DNA of 37,570 nt from an uncultured bacterium (lineage in GTDB: Bacteria; Omnitrophota; Gorgyraeia; Duberdicusellales; 4484-171), in the NCBI GenBank assembly GCA_913050175.1, contig CAJXAF010000005.1, forward strand, positions 1 to 37,570, read 5' to 3'. The number at the start of each line of letters is the position of its first letter. The first letter of the stretch is position 1. The translations under genes were made by a program, and so were the position numbers. This document shows, in pieces, positions 1-5,026 of this stretch. Below the pieces are notes generated by a model, which saw nothing but the letters and a program-made list of their open reading frames with translations, ran no database searches and was not told where the DNA came from.

Positions 1-58
1 AACTCGCTCCAGCTGACCAAAAACTGGCGTTTTTGGCAGCTGAGCTCGAATGTTAGAA
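1..58 (+). repeat. attC site 1 (left end cut by window)
   Basis: The site begins with the AAC of a truncated left box and ends with GTTAGAA (52-58). Between them is a hairpin: CAGCTG (10-15), an extrahelical A at 16, CCAAAAAC (17-24), a four-base loop, GTTTTTGG (29-36) and CAGCTG (37-42). The one-base bulge beside the stem is the asymmetry that attC sites use for strand choice. The preceding cassette lies outside the window. Confidence 0.8.
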
Positions 59-72
59 GTAAAAATAATAAT

Positions 73-142
73 TTGACAAAAACCTCTAAAATATGGTATA
101 TTTAATATGGTCAGATAAACTGACCGGTCAATTGAATTGACC
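73..142 (+). promoter_or_regulatory. Promoter and double operator of the Phd/RelE cassette
   Basis: TTGACA (73-78) and TATATT (97-102) are 18 bases apart. Two inverted repeats follow: GGTCA-N7-TGACC (109-125) and the perfect 17-base GGTCAATTGAATTGACC (126-142), so the GGTCA half-site appears twice in tandem palindromes. A strong AGGAGG-type ribosome site lies before the ATG at 160. The layout suits autoregulation by the antitoxin or the antitoxin-toxin complex (inference) and lets the cassette be expressed without an integron promoter. Confidence 0.7.
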
Positions 143-159
143 ATTAAAGGAGGGGAAAA

Positions 160-438
160 ATGGCTACTTTAACAACGACTACTACAAGCAACGCTAAGGC
201 GCACTTTATAGCAATGGTAAGAAAAGCCCACGAATTAGGGCAGACTTATTTAATTACACATCGTGGCGAAGATTCAGCTGTCCTGCTGGGAAGCGAAGAT
301 TACGAGGGACTTTTAGAAACTTTAGACATTTTAAAAAATAGCAAAGTTTCACTTGCAATTGCTGAGTCCCTGAAAGATCTCAAAAAAGGCGCTATTTATT
401 CCTTTGAAAATGTTGTTGGAAGAAAACAAAAGAAATGA
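160..438 (+). CDS. Phd/YefM-type antitoxin, integron cassette 1
   Basis: This 92-residue protein resembles Phd/YefM antitoxins. The N-terminal half (about residues 5-55) matches the family fold: a threonine-rich start, a 'SNAKAHFIAMVRKAHELGQ' helix region, then 'YLITHRGEDSAVLLGSEDYEGL', the usual strand-turn-helix ending in a DYE motif. The C-terminal part would wrap the toxin. An AGGAGG ribosome site sits just before the ATG. The stop overlaps the start of the RelE-like toxin gene by four bases (ATGA), so the two are translationally coupled. It likely represses its own promoter through the GGTCA palindromes at 109-142. Family assignment is from residue pattern; partner and context make it firm. 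Confidence 0.85.
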   Translation: MATLTTTTTSNAKAHFIAMVRKAHELGQTYLITHRGEDSAVLLGSEDYEGLLETLDILKNSKVSLAIAESLKDLKKGAIYSFENVVGRKQKK

Positions 439-725
439 GTCGCTACAACATCTACTCTATTTGTTTTACTCGTACTTCAAAAAAACAATTCGAATCTCTA
501 CCTTCTAAAGCAAAAAAAGAAATCGCAAAAATACTCGAAGAAGAAATAGCCCCTGATCCTTTATTAGGCAAACCCTTACATGGAACCTTGAAAGGCCTCC
601 GATCACAACGAGTCGGAAATCTACGAATAATTTACCAAATTATAAAAAATGAATTAGTCATAATGGTTATAAATTTAGAACATCGGAAAAAAGTTTATCA
701 AGGCCTAAAATTAAAGAAAAAATAA
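435..725 (+). CDS. RelE/ParE-superfamily toxin, integron cassette 1
   Basis: The 96-residue product has the RelE-fold pattern: 'FTRTSKKQFESLPSKAKKEIAKIL' N-terminal helix, 'DPLLGKPLHGTLKGLRSQRVGNLRIIYQI' core strands with the conserved arginines, and a C-terminal 'NLEHRKKVYQ'. The R-x-G-x-x-R-I-I-Y and H-R-x-x-V-Y segments are hallmarks of RelE/YoeB/StbE-type mRNA interferases, so ribosome-dependent mRNA cleavage is the likely activity; a ParE-like gyrase target cannot be excluded from sequence. It overlaps the antitoxin gene by four bases and ends five bases before the attC box at 730, as is normal for a compact cassette gene. Confidence 0.87.
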   Translation: MSRYNIYSICFTRTSKKQFESLPSKAKKEIAKILEEEIAPDPLLGKPLHGTLKGLRSQRVGNLRIIYQIIKNELVIMVINLEHRKKVYQGLKLKKK

Positions 726-729
726 AACC

Positions 730-811
730 ATCTAACAAGACAATCCAGCGGACCATCCTCGCCGTTTATTGAGTTCGGGAGCTCGGCTGGCCGCTGATTT
801 TTGTGTTAGAC
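730..811 (+). repeat. attC site 2 (82 bases)
   Basis: The left box is ATCTAAC (730-736) and the right box is GTTAGAC (805-811), both matching the RYYYAAC/GTTRRRY consensus. Arms CAGCGG (746-751) and CCGCTG (791-796) pair, with an unpaired A at 752. The CAATCCAGCGG and CCGCTGATTTTTG flanks recur in site 3, which suggests related sites from one array. Confidence 0.88.
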
Positions 812-819
812 ATAATATA

Positions 820-1245
820 ATGAAAGAAAAAATAAAAAAATTTGAAATATCTATTCTTCGTCCTGCACAACTAATTCTTATTTTATTGGTCATAATCTTT
901 GGAATAAATAAATTTTGGTTTTTATTAGCTGCGGGTATAATGGGTCTATTTTATCTTGGTATCATAGGCGGTAATCTCCATCCTTTACAATCAGCCGCTG
1001 ACCTTGCAAAGGGGCCACTAACTACTCCTGCGGCAAAAGAAGAACTAAAAACTATTCCTCCTAAACAATCAAATATATTAGTAGGGCATGCTTGCACAAG
1101 AATCGGCATTTTGTTAGGTTTTGGAGCAGGAATAACCAGTTTTAATACCTATCATATGTCTTGGTTTTTGGCTGTCATTATCGGTTTGCTTGTTGCTACT
1201 ATGACAGGAACAATTTTAAAAGTGATATTTAAAACAGCACCATAA
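820..1245 (+). CDS. Unknown membrane protein, integron cassette 2
   Basis: A 141-residue hydrophobic protein that I do not recognise. It starts with a short basic segment (MKEKIKKFE). Membrane spans are likely around residues 12-30 and 33-52, with two more in the last third (about 93-112 and 115-135). Between the pairs is a soluble stretch of about 40 residues containing 'TTPAAKEELKTIPPKQ'. The reading frame stays open upstream to 769, inside attC2, but a start there would translate the recombination site, so ATG 820 is preferred. No clear ribosome site precedes it, and only a weak TAATAT is visible as a promoter element. It is the only gene of its cassette. Confidence 0.7.
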   Translation: MKEKIKKFEISILRPAQLILILLVIIFGINKFWFLLAAGIMGLFYLGIIGGNLHPLQSAADLAKGPLTTPAAKEELKTIPPKQSNILVGHACTRIGILLGFGAGITSFNTYHMSWFLAVIIGLLVATMTGTILKVIFKTAP

Positions 1246-1248
1246 ATG

Positions 1249-1265
1249 TCTAATATATGTTAGAC
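1249..1265 (+). repeat. Collapsed attC: only the two outer boxes remain
   Basis: Between cassettes 2 and 3 there is no normal attC, only GTCTAAT (1249-1255), three bases, then GTTAGAC (1259-1265). GTCTAAT is one base away from the exact complement (GTCTAAC) of cassette 2's own 5' box, as expected if this is the remnant of its attC. The hairpin stem that an integrase needs is gone. Confidence 0.65.
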
Positions 1266-1274
1266 AGAAAAAAA

Positions 1275-1303
1275 TAGATAATCATTGCAATAAATGGTAT
1301 AAT
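1275..1303 (+). promoter_or_regulatory. Promoter of the MNT/HEPN cassette, probably leaderless
   Basis: A consensus TATAAT (1298-1303) lies six bases before the ATG at 1310, and TAGATA (1275-1280, 4 of 6 matches to TTGACA) is 17 bases upstream of it. Transcription would start at or next to the ATG, and there is no ribosome site between them. Confidence 0.55.
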
Positions 1304-1309
1304 TTATCC

Positions 1310-1579
1310 ATGATTACAGAAAAAGATAAAAAAACAATTCGAGAGATATCGGAAAAATACCATATAAAACGGGTATTATTGTTCGGATCAAGCCTAGATC
1401 CCGCAAAGAAAAGCCGTGATATCGATATTGCCATAGAAGGGATTCATCCTCGTGATTTCTTTGATTATTATGGAGATCTGCTACTCAAATTATCTAAGCC
1501 CATTGATGTAATTGACCTTTCCGAAACGTCAAAATTTGTGACTTTAGTTAAAAAAGATGGGGTAGTGATTTATGGCTGA
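1310..1579 (+). CDS. MNT-type nucleotidyltransferase antitoxin, integron cassette 3
   Basis: An 89-residue minimal nucleotidyltransferase. The family motif is clear: 'LLFGSSLDPAKKSRDIDIAIEG', that is GS followed by D-x-D, the metal-binding pair of the polymerase-beta fold. Members of this family pair with HEPN toxins; several neutralise the toxin by attaching AMP to it. The last eight bases overlap the start of the HEPN gene (ATGGCTGA), so the two are co-translated. The order here is MNT first, HEPN second. The promoter just upstream appears leaderless. An AMP-transfer role is inferred from the family, not shown by the sequence. Confidence 0.88.
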   Translation: MITEKDKKTIREISEKYHIKRVLLFGSSLDPAKKSRDIDIAIEGIHPRDFFDYYGDLLLKLSKPIDVIDLSETSKFVTLVKKDGVVIYG

Positions 1580-1988
1580 TTATAGAGAACGTATCGAAGC
1601 AGAATATGAAGCAATAGAAAGAACGCTTATCACTTTACCTAAAAAACCACTGGCTCAATTATCTAAACTAGAACTTGCCGGCGTCGCAACGTTGCTAAAT
1701 AACTTTTATAACGGAATCGAAAACATATTAAAGCAAGTTCTTCAAAAGAAATCAATTAAACTGCCTGATGGCCCATCTTGGCATCAAAATCTTATTCTTT
1801 CTGCATTGCAAGAAAGTATTCTTTCCGAAAGCCTAGCGAATGATATTAAAAAATATTTAAGCTTTAGGCATTTTACCGCACATGGCTACGCCTTCAATTT
1901 AAACCCTAAAAGATTAGAAAAGCTCACAGACAATATTCTAGAAGTATTTAATGATTTCAAAATAGAAATAAATAAAATTGCTGTCTAA
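1572..1988 (+). CDS. HEPN-domain toxin, integron cassette 3
   Basis: The 138-residue helical protein is a HEPN-family partner of the preceding nucleotidyltransferase. The catalytic R-x4-H motif is visible as 'RHFTAH' near residue 98 ('KYLSFRHFTAHGYAF'). In HEPN ribonucleases this Arg and His form the active site. The start ATG lies inside the end of the MNT gene. The stop codon TAA (1986-1988) is part of the left attC box (1983-1989), so gene and recombination site are fused with no spare bases. An RNA-cleaving toxin is the family-based expectation. Confidence 0.87.
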   Translation: MADYRERIEAEYEAIERTLITLPKKPLAQLSKLELAGVATLLNNFYNGIENILKQVLQKKSIKLPDGPSWHQNLILSALQESILSESLANDIKKYLSFRHFTAHGYAFNLNPKRLEKLTDNILEVFNDFKIEINKIAV

Positions 1989-2057
1989 CAAAGCAATCCA
2001 GCGGCCTTACCTCGGCCCTAACGGTCCTCGGCAAGGCCGCTGATTTTTGTGTTATCC
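1983..2057 (+). repeat. attC site 3 (75 bases)
   Basis: The left box GTCTAAC (1983-1989) contains the HEPN stop codon; the right box is GTTATCC (2051-2057). A perfect ten-base stem, CAGCGGCCTT (1999-2008) with AAGGCCGCTG (2033-2042), encloses a GC-rich loop with further pairing potential. The box change from GTTAGAC to GTTATCC marks the border between two cassettes. Confidence 0.88.
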
Positions 2058-2080
2058 GTAAAAATAAATAAAAAATATCC

Positions 2081-2109
2081 TTGACATGTACGTACAAATG
2101 ATGTACACT
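2081..2109 (+). promoter_or_regulatory. Promoter and palindromic operator of the BrnT-type cassette
   Basis: TTGACA (2081-2086) and TACACT (2104-2109) are exactly 17 bases apart. The spacer holds the perfect palindrome TGTACGTACA (2087-2096), and a second TGTACA (2102-2107) overlaps the -10 box. The ATG follows six bases after the -10 box, so the message is probably leaderless. The antitoxin is the likely repressor (inference). Confidence 0.7.
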
Positions 2110-2115
2110 TAAACC

Positions 2116-2394
2116 ATGAGATACGAGTGGGATTCTACCAAGAATGAGTGGTTGAAAAAAGAAAGAAATATATCTTTCGAGCAAGTAATCTTCCACTTAT
2201 CTCAAGGCGATGTATGGAAAATCGCCAATCATCCAGATCAGAAGAATTACCCCAAACAAAAAATATATTTTGTTATTGTTGAGGGTTATGTCTATTTAGT
2301 GCCCCATGTTATCGAAAAAGACTATACTTTTTTAAAAACAATTATTCCAAGCAGGAAGGCAACTAAAATGTATAAAGAAAAACAGGAGGACTAA
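2116..2394 (+). CDS. BrnT-like toxin, integron cassette 4
   Basis: The 92-residue product begins 'YEWDSTKNEWLKKERNISFEQVI', which matches the opening of BrnT toxins (F/Y-E-W-D-x-x-K-x-x-x-x-x-x-K-H/R-x-I-S-F-E). It ends 'TIIPSRKATKMYKEKQED', corresponding to the BrnT 'I-I-S-A-R-K-A-T' tail. BrnT is a RelE-fold ribonuclease. Gene order toxin then antitoxin fits brnTA. It starts directly at a strong promoter with no leader. The antitoxin begins two bases after the stop. The middle segment (GDVWKIANHPDQKNY) is less typical, so a close sister family is possible. Confidence 0.8.
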   Translation: MRYEWDSTKNEWLKKERNISFEQVIFHLSQGDVWKIANHPDQKNYPKQKIYFVIVEGYVYLVPHVIEKDYTFLKTIIPSRKATKMYKEKQED

Positions 2395-2395
2395 T

Positions 2396-2668
2396 ATGAA
2401 ATATGATAAAGAAGAAAAACACATTATTGATGCTCTTGAGAGTGGCAAAATGCAGCTTTCTATTCCATCTAAAAAAGAAATAGATGCCATTAAAACAGCA
2501 GCTGACAACACGTTTAAAAAAGATAGACGCATTACAATTAGGCTTTACGACCATGATTTAATTGGGATTCAGAAAAAAGCAATGGAGATGGGCATCCCAT
2601 ATCAAACACTTATTTCTGGATTAATACATCGTTATGTCGAAGGAGAAGTAAAAATAAAAACCGGATAA
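2396..2668 (+). CDS. BrnA/CopG-type antitoxin, integron cassette 4
   Basis: A 90-residue antitoxin. The C-terminal half has a ribbon-helix-helix pattern: 'RRITIRLYDHDLIGIQKKAMEMGIPYQTLISGLIHRYVEG', a beta strand of alternating residues followed by two helices, as in CopG/BrnA antitoxins. The N-terminal half (MKYDKEEKHIIDALESGKM...) is the usual toxin-binding part. A ribosome site (GGAGG) lies within the 3' end of the toxin gene. The stop TAA (2666-2668) is inside the left box of attC4. It probably binds the TGTACGTACA palindrome at 2087-2096. Confidence 0.83.
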   Translation: MKYDKEEKHIIDALESGKMQLSIPSKKEIDAIKTAADNTFKKDRRITIRLYDHDLIGIQKKAMEMGIPYQTLISGLIHRYVEGEVKIKTG

Positions 2669-2728
2669 CAATTCAATGCAGCGGACGTTTTTGCTGCGCA
2701 AAAACGCCGCTGATTTCAAACGTTATCT
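2663..2728 (+). repeat. attC site 4 (66 bases)
   Basis: Left box GGATAAC (2663-2669) and right box GTTATCT (2722-2728). Stem: CAGCGG (2679-2684), extrahelical A (2685), CGTTTTT (2686-2692), a seven-base loop, AAAAACG (2700-2706) and CCGCTG (2707-2712). The single bulged A sits at the same place as in site 1. Confidence 0.9.
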
Positions 2729-2736
2729 GAATAAAC

Positions 2737-3063
2737 ATGGATAAAAAAACAATAATAAAGAAAATTCGGATTATATTCCTTCTGATGATTTTAGTTTCTT
2801 TATATCCTCCTGTTTTGTTCAAATATTATTATAAATCTCCAAATGTTAACCCTTGGGAAAATCCTTGGAAGGAAGAGCCTGATTACATTTCCAGGCACAA
2901 AACTAAAGGGTGAGTTGATATATCAAAAATAGGTTGTAATGAAATTCATGAAACAATAGACCCTACCATCCCTACGCCAAGTGTTTGGTTTGGGCCTACA
3001 CCAGAAAACTGGCTAGTAGAAGGGAAAGCGTGTAGAAAAATAAATTATATATATATTAATTGA
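2737..3063 (+). pseudogene. Small membrane-anchored protein broken by an in-frame TGA, cassette 5
   Basis: An ATG at 2737 opens 58 codons and meets TGA at 2911-2913. The same frame then continues without a stop for another 49 codons to TGA at 3061, for 108 codons in all. The first part has a basic start and one hydrophobic segment (about residues 10-28). The part after the TGA is proline- and tryptophan-rich (DPTIPTPSVWFGPTPENW) and looks like genuine protein. A TGG-to-TGA change is the simplest explanation; readthrough is possible. I do not recognise the family. No promoter is visible, so it may depend on upstream transcription. The frame ends 53 bases before the half attC at 3117. Confidence 0.6.
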
Positions 3064-3116
3064 ATATTTGCTAATTATTATTCTTTGTATAATAATACCT
3101 TTTCGTAAGAAAAAAC

Positions 3117-3140
3117 AGATAACAACTCAATCCGCCTGAC
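3117..3140 (+). repeat. Half attC site closing cassette 5
   Basis: AGATAAC (3117-3123) is the exact complement of cassette 5's opening GTTATCT, and the next bases (AACTCAATCCGCCTGAC) resemble the left arms of sites 2-4 (AACAATTCAATGCAGCGG in site 4). No matching right arm with a GTTRRRY box follows; only a six-base CAGGCG near 3234-3239 could pair with CGCCTG. The site appears truncated or badly degraded. Confidence 0.65.
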
Positions 3141-3160
3141 CCCTACCAATAGTGTAGTTC

Positions 3161-3295
3161 TTCACAGTTTTAGTAACAAACCTTGTAATGGTAAAAAGGA
3201 GGTTGTTGCGAGTGACAAAAACACAAAAGCAGGCAGGCGAACTACGCAACCTTTCAAGGTTTTACAATCTTTCTATACTCAGAAAGAATCTCTAA
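3161..3295 (+). other. Promoter, ribosome site and 27-codon gene stub at the array's right end
   Basis: TTCACA (3161-3166), 17 bases, TGTAAT (3184-3189), AGGAGG (3197-3202), nine bases, then GTG at 3212 open a frame of 27 codons (MTKTQKQAGELRNLSRFYN...) to TAA at 3295. The last 42 bases run antisense into the aminotransferase gene. Complete expression signals before so short a frame suggest the 5' end of a gene cut off at the junction. Coding status is uncertain. Confidence 0.35.
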
Positions 3296-4063
3296 AGTTA
3301 TCTTGCCTGGCTTACCACTACCAATTGGTTCATCCTCACACTCAACCAAGGGCATAGTTTCAAGCAAAGCGCTGGTAATAAAAGCCTCATTTGCGGTTGC
3401 TAAATCTTCTAAGGAGATCTCTCTTTCTTCGATTTCTAAATTCATCTCTTCAGCTATACTTAAGACTACCTTTCTAGTAATTCCTTCGAAAACACCAGAC
3501 TCTATATTGGGAGTAATAAGCCTTTCATCCTTGATTAAAAATAAATTGCTCCTTGAGCCACCGACTAAATCACCTTTCTCATTTAATATCAAAGCCTCAT
3601 CCTTTTTAGCTTTTTGCGCCTGAAACCATGAGAGGCGATTTTGTAAGTAGCTTAATGATTTTACCTGCGATGCAACTTCGTCAATATTTCTAAGATAGGA
3701 TGAAATAAGAGTACTAAATCCTTTTTCAAAAACCTCCTGTGTATAATAACCAAAACTATCGGCATAAATTAAGATACCGGTTCCTTTTCGCTTTTTATAA
3801 GCAGTTATTCGTATGTAGGCATCCTTTATGCTGTTGGTTGAGATTAGCTCCCGGATAGATTTTTCCCAGTCGATTTCTATTGCTTCAATGCCTAATATTT
3901 CAAGACCCATGTTCAAGCGATTTATATGTTCAGAGAGAAAAGTAATATTATCACCATAAACACGGAAAGGTTCAAACACGCCCCAGCCAAAAAGAAATCC
4001 CGGCTCAAAGACTTCAGATACTTTATCTTTATCTATTATTTCGCCGTTACAATATACTTTCAT
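3254..4063 (-). CDS. Class IV PLP aminotransferase / aminodeoxychorismate lyase-like enzyme
   Basis: A 269-residue fold-type IV PLP enzyme (IlvE/PabC/D-amino-acid transaminase group). The PLP lysine is K135 in 'VKSLSYLQNRLS'. Other signatures are 'GGSRSNLFLI', 'SGVFEGITRKVVL' and 'EAFITSALLETMPL'. The last resembles PabC and BCAT equally, so the substrate is open. It is the final gene of the polyketide cluster, eight bases after the amidohydrolase gene and without its own ribosome site, so it is coupled to it. In context it could aminate a polyketide or supply an aromatic amine such as 4-aminobenzoate as starter (inference); no pabA/pabB accompanies it. Confidence 0.85.
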   Translation of the reverse strand: MKVYCNGEIIDKDKVSEVFEPGFLFGWGVFEPFRVYGDNITFLSEHINRLNMGLEILGIEAIEIDWEKSIRELISTNSIKDAYIRITAYKKRKGTGILIYADSFGYYTQEVFEKGFSTLISSYLRNIDEVASQVKSLSYLQNRLSWFQAQKAKKDEALILNEKGDLVGGSRSNLFLIKDERLITPNIESGVFEGITRKVVLSIAEEMNLEIEEREISLEDLATANEAFITSALLETMPLVECEDEPIGSGKPGKITLEILSEYRKIVKP

Positions 4064-4071
4064 GTTTAGTA

Positions 4072-4962
4072 TTAATTTGAGAAAATACTGGTAAAATTTT
4101 TAGTTGTGATTTTTTCTTTTAATTCTTGGCCAAGACTATCCAGCATTTTTAGGTTACTATTGATATCGCCGCAAACCGGGTAATCAGATCCCCAGAGCAA
4201 TTTATCTTCGCCAAATAAATCAATAGCAAGTTCAATATTTTTCAAAGAAGCTCCGGAAGTATCTACATAGACATTTTTTAAAATTTGGCTTGGTAGTTTT
4301 TTTAAGTCTTTTACTATTTTTCTGCTTCTTAACATCTGATAAACCCTATCAAAGCGGTCTTTTAATAAAGGCATAACTCCGCCTAGGGAAGAAAAAATAA
4401 ACTTTACTTTAAAATTATCAAGAATTTCCTCCATCATTAAAAGCCCCATAAACATTGATGAGTCAAAGCTGTATTCTAATACAGGCATGAGTAGGGGGTC
4501 TTTTATGCGCTCAAAGCCAATTGGGTTTATAGTTTGGGGATGAACAAAAATAGGTAAGTCATTATCTTCGGCGGCCTTAAATAAAGGCTCTAACTCTTTA
4601 ACCAAAAACCTGCCCTTATGGCTTGAAGCAATACTAAGCGCTCCAAAGCCTTTTTCTTTTAAGGAATTAATTTGTGAGCCAATAGTTTTAAGGTTATCTA
4701 AATCAAGAATGCCGGCGCCGATTATCTTAGGATTTTCCTTAATAATTTTTTCCAGTTCAGAGTTATATATTTCACAGACCCGCGAAAAGATGCCCAACTT
4801 AAGATGGGCATCAGTAGAAGGATAGACAAGAAGAGCTTTGGCTATATCTTGGCTGTCAAGATATGCAGAGAGTTTATCTTTATCAGTCCATATGCCTTTA
4901 TAAAAAGCAGTATGAATTGATAACTCTTTAGGAATAAAATGAATGTGAGAATCGCATAACAT
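4072..4962 (-). CDS. Amidohydrolase-2 family protein (ACMSD-like), altered active site
   Basis: A 296-residue TIM-barrel protein of the amidohydrolase-2 (ACMSD/gamma-resorcylate decarboxylase) family. Metal ligands visible: H6 and H8 in 'DSHIHF', H141 in 'IFVHPQ' and D260 in 'WGSDYP'. The His that normally precedes the Gly-Gly in this family is Ser here ('FSSLGGVMP', about residue 192). Family members mostly perform non-oxidative decarboxylation or hydrolysis of aromatic acids, so a decarboxylase acting on the polyketide or a starter acid is a reasonable guess; loss of that His may mean altered chemistry. It follows the radical SAM gene after a strong RNA hairpin (4979-5012). Confidence 0.82.
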   Translation of the reverse strand: MLCDSHIHFIPKELSIHTAFYKGIWTDKDKLSAYLDSQDIAKALLVYPSTDAHLKLGIFSRVCEIYNSELEKIIKENPKIIGAGILDLDNLKTIGSQINSLKEKGFGALSIASSHKGRFLVKELEPLFKAAEDNDLPIFVHPQTINPIGFERIKDPLLMPVLEYSFDSSMFMGLLMMEEILDNFKVKFIFSSLGGVMPLLKDRFDRVYQMLRSRKIVKDLKKLPSQILKNVYVDTSGASLKNIELAIDLFGEDKLLWGSDYPVCGDINSNLKMLDSLGQELKEKITTKNFTSIFSN

Positions 4963-4978
4963 GGTTATAAGAATAAAT

Positions 4979-5012
4979 AGCCTGCAATCTAAGAAAACTT
5001 AGACTGCAGGCT
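4979..5012 (-). promoter_or_regulatory. Intercistronic 15-bp RNA hairpin inside the polyketide operon
   Basis: Arms 4979-4993 and 4998-5012 with a four-base loop. In the minus-strand transcript all 15 positions pair (one G-U); in a plus-strand transcript one pair would be an A-C mismatch, so the structure is tuned to the operon's RNA. No clean U-tract follows (ATTTATTC), so it may act as a partial terminator, a processing site or a 3'-end stabiliser between the radical SAM and amidohydrolase genes. Confidence 0.7.
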
Positions 5013-5026
5013 AATAAGATTATAGA

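Larger units (their letters stand above)
1..3253 (+). mobile_element. Integron gene-cassette array (integrase not in window)
   Basis: Five short + strand cassettes (about 53-805, 806-1259, 1260-2051, 2052-2722 and 2723 onward) lie head to tail, each followed by an attC site or its remnant. The decisive observation is box pairing within each cassette. Cassette 3 opens with GTTAGAC and closes with GTCTAAC; cassette 4 opens GTTATCC and closes GGATAAC; cassette 5 opens GTTATCT and closes AGATAAC. This is expected only if each cassette was once a circle with a single attC. Cargo is toxin-antitoxin pairs and unknown proteins, typical of sedentary chromosomal integrons. No integrase or attI is visible; gene polarity places them left of position 1. 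The right boundary is degraded and abuts the polyketide cluster. Confidence 0.88.

Noticed and set aside
769-819. Upstream start for the cassette 2 membrane protein
   Set aside because: It lies inside attC2 and would translate the recombination site; ATG 820 just after the site is more plausible.
1957-2196. Minus-strand frame across attC3 and the BrnT start
   Set aside because: It runs through the attC hairpin and promoter and has no ribosome site; it is a chance frame opposite real genes.
2911-2913. TGA recoded as an amino acid (alternative genetic code or selenocysteine)
   Set aside because: Other genes here end in TGA (for example the MNT gene at 1579 and gatB), and no selenocysteine hairpin is visible, so local mutation is simpler.
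1-3253. CRISPR-like array
   Set aside because: The repeats are imperfect hairpins separated by genes of 400-750 bases, not short regular spacers.
3249-3262. AACCTT-TC-AAGGTT as a terminator of the polyketide operon
   Set aside because: It overlaps the last codons of the aminotransferase gene, has a two-base loop and no U-tract on the minus strand.
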